Assembly: GCA_964555935.1 (NCBI GenBank)
Contig: CAZKUN010000290.1
Coordinates: 1 to 10,866, forward strand
Reading direction: 5' to 3'
Length of the DNA: 10,866 nucleotides
Origin: CAZKUN01 sp964555935
GTDB lineage: Bacteria > Armatimonadota > Zipacnadia > Zipacnadales > VGFC01
The notes under the pieces were generated by a model, which did not search any database, was not told the DNA's origin, and worked only from the letters and a program-made list of their open reading frames with translations. Made by a program: the position numbers and the translations under genes. Shown piece by piece: positions 1 through 6,281 of the stretch (its first letter is position 1; every line of letters begins with the position of its first letter).

Positions 1-376
1 CAGTTTCTTGGCACCTCTACCGAAAACCTCCCTGCTCATATGGGCAATGCGGGACCAAGGGTTGCTGGAGCAGTATCCGCAACTCCTGCTGGGAGGCACG
101 ATTGCGCCGTGGCTGGACACCCAACACCGGGCCTCGTGGATGACAGAGCCACCGGCCGTTGATGCCATTGAGCAGTTCGACCCCTACTTCAGTCTGCTGT
201 TGGAGCGTCTCGACTTCGTGTGGATCTACGCCGCAGGCGACGCCTACAACGTGTGGCAGGATTCCTACGCCACGCGCTTCGCTCCCGTGTTGAGGTCGGC
301 CAAGGCACGGGCCAGCGGAACACGGCAACCCGGCGCGAACCGTCAGGATGCCATGGGCGGTTCGAGGGGTGAATAG
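1..376 (+). CDS. C-terminal part of an unrecognised protein (cut by left edge)
   Basis: The reading frame is open from the first bases of the window without a convincing ribosome binding site, so this is the 3' end of a longer gene that starts to the left. About 124 residues are visible. The composition is protein-like, with alternating hydrophobic and aromatic residues, for example FDPYFSLLLERLDFVWIYAA followed by a Tyr/Trp-rich stretch. The last 25 or so residues, rich in Arg, Gly and Ala, look like a disordered tail. The pattern of a conserved-looking block ending in a WIYAAG-type strand could be the end of a TIM-barrel protein, but I do not recognise the family and assign no function. The gene converges on the neighbouring minus-strand gene, with 150 bp between the two stops. 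That it is coding is likely from composition; its function is unknown. Confidence 0.6.
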   Translation, partial: SFLAPLPKTSLLIWAMRDQGLLEQYPQLLLGGTIAPWLDTQHRASWMTEPPAVDAIEQFDPYFSLLLERLDFVWIYAAGDAYNVWQDSYATRFAPVLRSAKARASGTRQPGANRQDAMGGSRGE

Positions 377-526
377 CCGAACGCCGCCTACGCGATGCTG
401 CCAGCGGGTCGTAGTCTTGGATCCCAAGGCGCACTCTCTGGCAGGTCTTGAGCGCAAAGCGCATTGGGCATGCGGCGCCGATGGAGCCTCGCGGGATCAG
501 CGGGTGCGCCAGCTCCTTGGGTCCCG

Positions 527-3301
527 TTAGAAGGAGTCCCGCTCTGAGATCAGCCGCCCGTCGCGATCCCACCGCCACGCGGGCCCCTCGATCCGAGAGT
601 CGCGCCATGTCGACTCCGCCTTCCTCCGGCCGTTCGTCCACCACTGGGCCCAGGTCGAGGTCCCGTCCTTGGCGTGCCGCCACTCCCAGGCCTTGGTACC
701 ATCTACGCGCCAGTACGTCTCCACACCGATCTTGCGGCCCGCCCGGTACTCGGCCCGGTACTGCCTCCGCCCGTTGGGGTAGAACCAACGCTCGCGTCCA
801 TGGAGTCTGTAGCACCCGTCGCGTCCGATCCCCGCCTGCGAGATGACCGTCGTCCGGCCGTCCGCGTCGGTCTCCCGGTGTCGCCTGACACCCGTTACGC
901 CACCATCTGCCTCCGGGGTGAGGCTCTCCGCGTCCTCCGCACCCGTTCCCTCGGACAGGATCCACGTTTCGTTCAGGGCGAAGTGTAGGCAGGGGCGGTT
1001 CATCGTCGTGATCAGATGGATGAGGCCGTCCTCTGATTGGCAGGCCGCCGAGTAGCCGATCGTGTTGGCCCCGGCATGGAAGTCGGGGGTCTCGTGCGGT
1101 TGCGCGGCCGTCAGCGTCTTGACGTGCCAAGTCTCCCCCTCATCGTCGGACAGGGCGACGTACGATCCGCTCTCAGCCACTCCGGGCGGCTTCTCTCCGC
1201 CTCGGCGCTGGAGGTCCCCGGCGAAGAACAACCGCCCGCTTTGCAGCCGGAGGATCGACGGGCGTTGGTTGCCGCCCAGAGCCGGGAAGGGTGTTGCCGA
1301 CTTCTCCCACGAGCGGCCTCCGTCAGCCGAGATCGACCGGGGCATATAGCCGCCGACATCCGTGTTCTTTCCGCCCATTCCCAGGATTCGCCCACCGTCC
1401 AACTGGGCGAAAGTGGTGTGGCGTCCGAAGGTCCGCCCCCCGGGGTCGATCCATGTCTCACCGTCGTCGTGGCTCGCCCACAGCAGCGACGTCCCGCCAG
1501 CCCCGTCGCTCGCAACGTAGATCGTGTCGTCCGGTCCGCGGAAGGCTGAGTTGATGGGCTGTCGCGAGTGCGGCCCGACGGCTCCCGTGAAGCGAGGGAA
1601 CCGGACCTCGCTCCAGGTCGCTCCGTTGTCGTCGGAGGTGATCCACTGGAACGGGTAACCTCCGACCAGCCGGGGACTGCCCCAGAAAAGGAACAGCCTC
1701 CCGTCGTCGTTCCACAGCAGCGGAGCGTGATCGTTCGCGCCGGGAAGGTCGACGAACCGCGATGGCATATCCCACGCGTCGGCCCCATGGCGGAGTCGCG
1801 CCGCGATGAGCGACACTTCGGGCTCGTATTCGCGGTACGAAGTGTAGATGACCATCAGCAGATCGCCATTCGCGCAGGCCACGAGCGCAGGGGAGTGGTT
1901 GTGCCCGCGGAATGACGGATGCAGCCCAGCGTCATCGATCGTGGCCTGGTAGTCAGGACCGCCACCCGTCTCCGGGGGCGTGGGGAGCAGGACGCGCTTG
2001 CGGAAGTACGGAGTCTCAAGCGACGGCCCCGTGCGGGTGTCCTGAGCTTCCTGTTTCACGCCTTCCCCGACGAAGAAGCGGGGAGGCGCCATGGGCGCCG
2101 TGTTCGGAAGGGGGGCCTGCACCACGCGGAAGCCGATTCGGTGCCGCCCGCTCGCGTCCGCCGCGTTCAGCGTGAGGCCTTCCTCATCCCCGAGCCGATG
2201 CCAGAGGGCGTCTTCAGGCACGGGTCCCTCGCCCGCGCCTTCCCACAGCCAGTTGAGCTTCAGGAACGAGGGCCCACCGACGTGAGAGTAGCTGACTGTG
2301 ATCGGGACCTTTCGGCCTCGTTCCATGGTGAGAGTGCCCGAAGGCACGTTCGTGCCATCCCACACATCGATGACCCTCTCGTCGTCCACGTCCACGCGTA
2401 CGTATCGATCGGCCTCGACAGAGAACCGCACCTCACCTGTAACGGGGGCCCCGATCAGGCCCCGCCACTGTCCCGACCACGCTGTGCCTCGGATGCCGTC
2501 GCTGGACCAGTCGTTGGACAGGCTGAGCAACAACTCGTCAGCGAGCGGCCGGGTGAGGTCGGGGTCGCCGTACCACGACCCCAGCAGACCCGGCTGGATC
2601 GCGTCCGGATCACGCCCCAGCACCTGCTCGCGGACGAGCACTCCGAAACTCGGGGGCATGCCGGCGCGATTCGCCGCGGTGTGGTATTGCGGGTCGGAGT
2701 TGTCGAGGCCGCCTCCGCGAATGACACGACAGAGCCCCGTTGTCGCGCCGATCGGGTCGGTCCGTGGCTCCGCGGCGTAGTCGCCGTACCAGTCGTGACA
2801 CCATTCCAGGACGCCGCCGTGAGTGCCCTTGAGGCCCCACGCGTTCGCCGAGCCCAGGTCCGGAGGAGCATCGCCGGACCAGAACGCCGTGCTCGTGCCG
2901 GCACGACAGGCGTACTCCCATTCCGCTTCGGTGGGTAGCCGGTACGGCTTCCCCTCCTTGGCACTCAGCCACTCGCAGAACGCGGCGGCATCATTGTGGC
3001 TCACGCCGGCCACCAGACCATCGCTGTCCACGACGTCCGCATCCGGGCGGAACTGCCGGTACTGGGCTGTGGTCACCTCCGTCGCGGAGATCAAGAAGGC
3101 CTGCGAGATGGTCACCGAATGGGCGGGCGCCTGGTCCCAGTGGGCCTCGTCGGACCCCATCACGAAACGGCCGGCCGAGACCCGCATGAGGTCTATGCCC
3201 AGCGTGTTACGCACCGAGGGAGCCGGCTGGCATGAGGCGCTCAGCGCCGCGATGGCGCTCAGTGCGATGATAGCGACTGTCGGCAGATTCAAGTCGTGCA
3301 T
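527..3301 (-). CDS. Exported multi-domain protein: FGE-like fold with nested PA14, BNR/Asp-box (sialidase-like) propeller and MORN_2-like repeats
   Basis: A 924-residue protein. Residues 1-24 form a signal peptide (hydrophobic AIIALSAIAALSAS, then Cys24). The lipobox-like S-A-S-C has Ser rather than Leu at -3, so lipidation is possible but not certain. Residues ~33-225 match the FGE-sulfatase (SUMF1) fold: FVMGS at 47, a P-x-H-x-V strand at 59, EVTTAQY at 75, RLPTEAEWEYACRAGT at 121-136, LEWCHDWYG at 165, RVIRGG at 192. Residues ~236-370 look like a PA14 carbohydrate-binding domain (GLLGSWYG, then W-rich strands and VPEDALWHR). A typical FGE ending, GFRVV, comes only afterwards at 390-394. 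Residues ~455-785 are a BNR propeller with four Asp boxes: SDDNGATW (556), SHDDGETW (610), SADGGRSW (658), SDDEGETW (718). Residues ~831-918 hold about four 23-residue MORN_2/YwqK-like units (for example FYPNGRRQY, WWTNGRRKA). The start is supported by the signal peptide and an AGGA 10 nt upstream. A role in binding or cleaving extracellular glycans is inferred; sialidase activity is doubtful. Confidence 0.88.
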   Translation of the reverse strand: MHDLNLPTVAIIALSAIAALSASCQPAPSVRNTLGIDLMRVSAGRFVMGSDEAHWDQAPAHSVTISQAFLISATEVTTAQYRQFRPDADVVDSDGLVAGVSHNDAAAFCEWLSAKEGKPYRLPTEAEWEYACRAGTSTAFWSGDAPPDLGSANAWGLKGTHGGVLEWCHDWYGDYAAEPRTDPIGATTGLCRVIRGGGLDNSDPQYHTAANRAGMPPSFGVLVREQVLGRDPDAIQPGLLGSWYGDPDLTRPLADELLLSLSNDWSSDGIRGTAWSGQWRGLIGAPVTGEVRFSVEADRYVRVDVDDERVIDVWDGTNVPSGTLTMERGRKVPITVSYSHVGGPSFLKLNWLWEGAGEGPVPEDALWHRLGDEEGLTLNAADASGRHRIGFRVVQAPLPNTAPMAPPRFFVGEGVKQEAQDTRTGPSLETPYFRKRVLLPTPPETGGGPDYQATIDDAGLHPSFRGHNHSPALVACANGDLLMVIYTSYREYEPEVSLIAARLRHGADAWDMPSRFVDLPGANDHAPLLWNDDGRLFLFWGSPRLVGGYPFQWITSDDNGATWSEVRFPRFTGAVGPHSRQPINSAFRGPDDTIYVASDGAGGTSLLWASHDDGETWIDPGGRTFGRHTTFAQLDGGRILGMGGKNTDVGGYMPRSISADGGRSWEKSATPFPALGGNQRPSILRLQSGRLFFAGDLQRRGGEKPPGVAESGSYVALSDDEGETWHVKTLTAAQPHETPDFHAGANTIGYSAACQSEDGLIHLITTMNRPCLHFALNETWILSEGTGAEDAESLTPEADGGVTGVRRHRETDADGRTTVISQAGIGRDGCYRLHGRERWFYPNGRRQYRAEYRAGRKIGVETYWRVDGTKAWEWRHAKDGTSTWAQWWTNGRRKAESTWRDSRIEGPAWRWDRDGRLISERDSF

Positions 3302-3558
3302 GATTGCTGGGTCCTGTTGGCGGCCGTGTGACTGGCAGGCGGCGAACAGTGCAAACAGGGCGCGGCTCCCCCTCGTGCACCTGTCCCTTCGACTTATTCC
3401 GTCCGAGCCGCCACAAGCCTGATCTGGGTGCGCGTGGCACGGATGTGATGCTTCTCGGTTCGTCAGCGCACGCGCCGAGGCCTCGCCGAGCCGGTCTCGG
3501 CGCCGGGCTCCGTCTTGCGCTCAATGTCAATGGTCAGGCAGCGAGGCGAACGTACCTG

Positions 3559-3649
3559 TGGTGGAGGCCACCAATGACGGGGATGGGGGCGAGCTTGGTG
3601 GAGGCATCCACCTCTGGTGGGCTTTCGGTGGGGGCGGCGTGTCGCCACC
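3559..3649. repeat. Cluster of three GGTGG/CCACC hairpins with a 10-bp direct repeat
   Basis: Three short inverted repeats follow each other. TGGTGG-AGG-CCACCA lies at 3559-3573, GGTGGA-GGCA-TCCACC at 3597-3612, and GGTGG with CCACC at 3627-3631 and 3645-3649, the last with an inner GGCG/CGCC stem. The first two share the 10-mer TGGTGGAGGC (3559-3568 and 3596-3605), 37 bp apart. This could be structured RNA, tandem operator-like sites or low-complexity drift. Function unknown. Confidence 0.4.
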
Positions 3650-3776
3650 CGGGCCTTGGTGTGGTCGGGCGATGCAGCGACACGAAATCCGCCGAACCTT
3701 GCGAGGCTAGCGAGGTAGATCGGGTGTTTCTGGCCGCAAATGCTGTGTGTCCAGGTCAGTGGTAGATGGTTGCGGG

Positions 3777-3810
3777 TCCGGGAAAAGCCCTGAATTTCGG
3801 GCTTTCCGGA
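3777..3810. repeat. Imperfect inverted repeat (hairpin)
   Basis: The left arm (3777-3790, TCCGGGAAAAGCCC) pairs with the right arm (3799-3810, GGGCTTTCCGGA) over 12 base pairs with two single-base bulges, around an 8-nt loop (TGAATTTC). The stem is strong enough to form in RNA from either strand. No T-run follows, so it is not a classical intrinsic terminator. It may be a processing or transcript-end stabilising structure downstream of the isomerase gene. Confidence 0.45.
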
Positions 3811-3894
3811 CTACGCACACGAGAGCAAGGCAGAGCCGGGAGTACTTTCCCAAAGTTATGAGCCTTGCGACAGTCTCAAACCCGAAAACCGCTT

Positions 3895-3920
3895 CCCAGG
3901 CCCGCAGAGGGGCTCCTGGG
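3895..3920. repeat. GC-rich hairpin
   Basis: CCCAGG at 3895-3900 pairs with CCTGGG at 3915-3920. The stem can continue with CCC (3901-3903) against GGG (3910-3912) around a 2-nt bulge, giving about 9 G/C-rich pairs and a small loop. It lies about 280 bp past the isomerase stop on the minus strand. No T-run is present. Confidence 0.4.
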
Positions 3921-3946
3921 CGTCGCTATGGCACGAATTGCTGTTC

Positions 3947-3991
3947 ACCCTTGCGAACCTGACGACGGCATCTCACTGGGGTCGCAAGGGT
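3947..3991. repeat. Perfect 10-bp inverted repeat, possible transcript-end structure or operator
   Basis: ACCCTTGCGA at 3947-3956 is exactly complementary to TCGCAAGGGT at 3982-3991, and two further C:G pairs lie inside after one mismatch. The 25-nt spacer is long for an intrinsic terminator and no T-run follows. The centre lies about 230 bp beyond the isomerase stop, so it could help end or protect that transcript. A dyad of this size could equally be a protein-binding site. Confidence 0.45.
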
Positions 3992-4197
3992 CGTTCTGAC
4001 TGGTAGTTCGCGCCCACCCACACGAGAACCTCCTCGGCGAAACGTCAGCCGGCAGCCGCCGTCGCTCGCATCCTGCGGAGCCCCAGCTTCCAGCGTGGAT
4101 GGAGTTTCTTGGGGGGACAGGGGTCAGCAGATCGAGAACGGCGTACGGTCAGGCACCCCGCCCTCCAGTGCCGCTGTGAGCGCCGCTCGTTGTGCCA

Positions 4198-4956
4198 TCA
4201 CACCTTCCCCTCAGCCAGCCCGTGACTGGTCAGGTAGTTGTAGCTATCACGGACGGCGGTCATCATGTCGGTGGCGCAGTGATCAAGCTCCACGACAACC
4301 CATTCGAGGGTGGCGTCATCCGTGGCGGCAATAATGGCGGGCAGGTCCATCCTGCCCTTCCCGGCCGCCGTATGGGGATCGGATGGGTCGCCGGTTAGGG
4401 GGCCGTCCTTGGCGTGGATCAGTGGGATCCGGTCGCCGTATTTCCCGAGCACCTCAACCGGGTCGGTCCCGCCGAGCGCTGCCCAGTAGACATCGAGTTC
4501 AGACATCACGTCCGGCGCTAGATCCATGAGACAATCGTAGATCCGCGTGCCGTCGATCTCGTCAAACTCCCACCAGTGGTTGTGGAACGCGAATGTGATT
4601 CCGTGGGGTCCGAGAAGCTCCGCCGATTGCTGGAGCGATGCTGCGCATGCCTTGACTGCGTCCATCGTCTTCATGTCATCAGGGCCGAATCCGCCAATGA
4701 CGTACTTCGTGCCGAGAGTATTGCAGTCAGCGACGATCTGGTCGACCGTCTCGGGTGTGGCGTTGCCGAGGAACCCGCTCCGGGCTTCAAGTCCCAATCC
4801 AGAGAGCAGCTTCGCCCCCACCTCGACGCTGAGACCATGGAAGCCCAGGTACTCCACGCCCTTGAATCCCAGCCCGGCGATCTCCTCCACCGTGCCGCGG
4901 ACGTCCTGCTCGCACTCCTCACGCACCGTGTAGAGGTTCACAGCAACTGGTGTCAT
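4198..4956 (-). CDS. Sugar phosphate isomerase/epimerase (xylose-isomerase-like TIM barrel)
   Basis: A 252-residue protein of the AP_endonuc_2/xylose-isomerase-like TIM-barrel superfamily (IolE, hydroxypyruvate isomerase and tagatose epimerase relatives), a usual length for the family. Strand and motif landmarks are VAVNLYTVREE at the N-terminus, GFKGVEYLGFHG (30-41), TFAFHNHWWEF (121-131), SELDVYW (152-158), PLIHAKDG (178-185) and VVVELD (220-225). Asp155, His181 and Glu223 are the probable divalent-metal ligands, by analogy with the family. Such enzymes move or invert hydroxyl/carbonyl groups of a ketose or inosose; the substrate cannot be read from the sequence. The frame is open upstream to 5133, but that extension would overlap the dehydrogenase gene and is not protein-like. 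The ATG at 4956 has a strong Shine-Dalgarno. It lies 29 bp after the dehydrogenase stop, so the two are probably co-transcribed and act on the same sugar. Confidence 0.9.
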   Translation of the reverse strand: MTPVAVNLYTVREECEQDVRGTVEEIAGLGFKGVEYLGFHGLSVEVGAKLLSGLGLEARSGFLGNATPETVDQIVADCNTLGTKYVIGGFGPDDMKTMDAVKACAASLQQSAELLGPHGITFAFHNHWWEFDEIDGTRIYDCLMDLAPDVMSELDVYWAALGGTDPVEVLGKYGDRIPLIHAKDGPLTGDPSDPHTAAGKGRMDLPAIIAATDDATLEWVVVELDHCATDMMTAVRDSYNYLTSHGLAEGKV

Positions 4957-4964
4957 ACGACCAA

Positions 4965-4972
4965 TCTCCCCC
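4965..4972 (-). promoter_or_regulatory. Ribosome binding site that fixes the isomerase start
   Basis: The minus strand reads GGGGGAGA here, with 8 nt between its end and the ATG at 4956. This supports the internal ATG over the upstream in-frame codons that run back into the dehydrogenase gene. Confidence 0.7.
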
Positions 4973-4985
4973 GTGTGAGTTGCGA

Positions 4986-5975
4986 CTATTCCCAGTTCAG
5001 GATGACTTTGGCTTCTAGGCCCTGATCGAAGCGATCGTAGGCTTCCTGGGCGTTTTCGTAGCTGGTCTCTAGCGTGACGAGACGCTCCATCTGAAGGCCA
5101 CTGCGACATGCTGCAAGCATCTCGGGGTACCAACCGGGGTGGCAGACCCAGGTGGAGAAGACCGTCAGGTTCCGCGTCATCAGCCCTGACGGGTTGAGGT
5201 TGAGCAGACCGCCTCCGATCTGACCGATGATCCCCCCCGGCTTGATCGCGCTGAGGGCCCAGTCGAGCGCTTCCTGCCGGCCCGAGGCCTCGAACCAGAG
5301 GTCCGGGCCGAGGCCCCCGGGGAGGTCCTTGAGCGTTGCCACCATGTCATCAGTGGTGGTCGGGTCGATCACCTTCCACGCGCCAAGCTCTTTGGCAAAC
5401 TGGCGCCGTGTCTCGCTCGGCTCGATGGCGATCGGCCAAGCGCCAAGGTGTTTCTGCACCATGACATGGCCCAGCCCGATCGGCCCGCAGCCAGAGACGC
5501 ATGTGACCTGCCCCGATTTGACGCCGGCACGGACGGTGGCGCTGTAGGGCACGCCCAGGCCGTCGCCGCAGATCAGCGCGGCCAGCGTGTTTGACACGTC
5601 ATCAGGCAGCTTCACCATGGCGTTCGCACGGGACGTCACGTACTCGCTGTGCGTGGGGCTGACGATCGCGATGTCAGCGCAGTAGGTGTCCTTGCCTTGA
5701 CGACACCAATGGCAGTCGCCGCAGCCCTGCAGCGTGAAGACGCCCACCCGGTCTCCCTCCTTCCATTGAGGGTGACCGTTTGGGTCGGCGATGACCCCGG
5801 AGACCTCGTGGCCTCCGTTCGTCTCCATTGCATCCGGGCCGTGGTAGCCGCCCATCTCACTTCCGCAGAGCGCGCTCGCCGTGACCTTGACCAGCACCTC
5901 GTTCTCGGCTGGTGTTGGCTCGGGAACGTCGACGACCTCGACCTTGCGATTGCCCAGCATGCGGACCGTCTTCAT
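4986..5975 (-). CDS. Zinc-dependent medium-chain alcohol/sorbitol dehydrogenase
   Basis: A 329-residue cytoplasmic medium-chain dehydrogenase/reductase, close to the usual 330-350. The GroES-like catalytic half carries Cys37 (ALCGSE) and His56-Glu57 (GGHE) for the catalytic zinc, and a full structural-zinc set Cys85, Cys88, Cys91, Cys99 (GCGDCHWC...YC). The Rossmann half has GCGPIGLG at 162-169. An acidic residue at the end of the second strand (AIEPSETRR, Glu185) suggests NAD(H) rather than NADP(H). The expected reaction is oxidation of a secondary hydroxyl of a polyol or sugar to the ketone, which the downstream isomerase could then use; the exact substrate is unknown. The ATG at 5975 has GGGAGG 5 nt upstream. 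It follows the small VOC-tail ORF by 54 bp and precedes the isomerase by 29 bp. Family assignment is firm; substrate is inference. Confidence 0.93.
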   Translation of the reverse strand: MKTVRMLGNRKVEVVDVPEPTPAENEVLVKVTASALCGSEMGGYHGPDAMETNGGHEVSGVIADPNGHPQWKEGDRVGVFTLQGCGDCHWCRQGKDTYCADIAIVSPTHSEYVTSRANAMVKLPDDVSNTLAALICGDGLGVPYSATVRAGVKSGQVTCVSGCGPIGLGHVMVQKHLGAWPIAIEPSETRRQFAKELGAWKVIDPTTTDDMVATLKDLPGGLGPDLWFEASGRQEALDWALSAIKPGGIIGQIGGGLLNLNPSGLMTRNLTVFSTWVCHPGWYPEMLAACRSGLQMERLVTLETSYENAQEAYDRFDQGLEAKVILNWE

Positions 5976-6029
5976 GCGGACCTCCCTTTCTCAATTCCAC
6001 CCGCCGGCCTTGCGCGAATCCAGAAACGG

Positions 6030-6134
6030 CTATTCCCACTTCTGCAACTCGACGATATTGCCCTCAGGATCGGTGAGGTAGACGGCGATGAGGAAGCCAC
6101 GACCAGGTACGTCAGTGCGCGGGAATTCGCTCAT
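6030..6134 (-). pseudogene. 34-codon ORF equal to the C-terminal end of a VOC/glyoxalase-family protein
   Basis: The minus strand encodes MSEFPRTDVP followed by GRGFLIAVYLTDPEGN and IVELQKWE, then TAG. The DPEGN-x-VEL pattern is the typical last beta hairpin of the vicinal oxygen chelate (glyoxalase/bleomycin resistance) fold, with the metal-ligand Glu in VEL. A complete VOC protein has about 110-150 residues, and an in-frame TAA at 6171-6173 stops the frame from extending upstream. I see no remaining N-terminal part in the other frames of the 140 bp before it. It does have its own AAGGA 8 nt before the ATG and a promoter-like sequence upstream, so it may be translated. The likeliest reading is the remnant of a deleted VOC gene whose promoter and ribosome binding site now lead into the dehydrogenase operon. 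A genuine micropeptide is the alternative. Confidence 0.55.
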
Positions 6135-6142
6135 TGCGACCG

Positions 6143-6147
6143 TCCTT
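6143..6147 (-). promoter_or_regulatory. Ribosome binding site of the VOC-tail ORF
   Basis: AAGGA on the minus strand, with 8 nt before the ATG at 6134. This normal spacing is the main reason to think the 34-codon ORF might be translated. Confidence 0.4.
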
Positions 6148-6167
6148 GCAGTTTCGTACCTTGGGGC

Positions 6168-6196
6168 ATGTTACACCGACGGCCCCTACTCGCCAA
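6168..6196 (-). promoter_or_regulatory. Possible sigma70-type promoter for the VOC-tail/dehydrogenase/isomerase unit
   Basis: On the minus strand TTGGCG (6196-6191) is separated by 17 nt from TAACAT (6173-6168). Each hexamer matches 4 of 6 consensus bases at the ideal spacing. A start near 6161 would leave a leader of about 27 nt before the VOC-tail ATG. It sits in the largest gap (140 bp) of the minus-strand gene run. In GC-rich DNA such matches arise by chance fairly often, so this is a suggestion only. Confidence 0.3.
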
Positions 6197-6244
6197 GCAT
6201 GAGTGTTGGCATGCTGTAGGCCGGTATCTTCACGATTACCACCT

Positions 6245-6281
6245 CGCCGGGGGAATCGGCGAATCGGCCTGGATTCAGGCC
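6245..6281. repeat. Two adjacent small hairpins and an 8-bp tandem repeat at the membrane-protein stop
   Basis: CGCCG/CGGCG (6245-6249 and 6257-6261, 7-nt loop) and GGCCTG-GATT-CAGGCC (6266-6281) lie next to each other; the second spans the stop codon of the membrane-protein gene at 6275-6277. GAATCGGC is repeated in tandem at 6253-6260 and 6261-6268. Without a T-run on the minus strand this is at most a weak terminator or an RNA-stability structure. Confidence 0.3.

Larger units (their letters stand above)
3302..4197. other. Gene-free intergenic region with several inverted repeats
   Basis: About 0.9 kb between the isomerase stop and the start of the BNR-protein gene, both read on the minus strand. 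No frame on either strand has recognisable protein content, and I see no tRNA-like cloverleaf. The region should hold the end of the upstream transcript and the promoter of the BNR-protein gene. I could not pick out a convincing -35/-10 pair near 3310-3450. What stands out is a series of potential hairpins at 3559-3573, 3597-3612, 3627-3649, 3777-3810, 3895-3920 and 3947-3991. None has a clear T-run after it on either strand. Confidence 0.6.

Noticed and set aside
513..536. CTCCTT/AAGGAG inverted repeat across the stop of the BNR-protein gene, plus CTTGG-ATC-CCAAG at 416-428, as a bidirectional terminator between convergent genes
   Set aside because: Stems are only 5-6 bp, the larger one overlaps the stop codon with a 12-nt loop, and there is no T-run on either side.
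1919..2938. A 339-codon open frame on the plus strand opposite the FGE/PA14 region
   Set aside because: Low-complexity Arg/Val/Pro-rich translation with no family features, while the opposite strand encodes well-defined domains.
3304..3765. A 153-codon open frame in the intergenic region
   Set aside because: Biased composition, no homology-like motifs and no ribosome binding site. The frame covers the hairpin cluster and is probably open by chance.
4108..4127. CTTGGGGGGACAGGGGTCAG, which recalls G-rich/C-rich motifs seen near REP-type elements
   Set aside because: Only one copy is seen, with no paired inverted copy and no nearby transposase, so a repeat element cannot be supported from this window.
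4957..5133. N-terminal extension of the isomerase to a start at 5133
   Set aside because: It would overlap the dehydrogenase gene by about 150 bp. The added residues are Arg/Ser-rich and unlike the family, and a strong RBS precedes the ATG at 4956.
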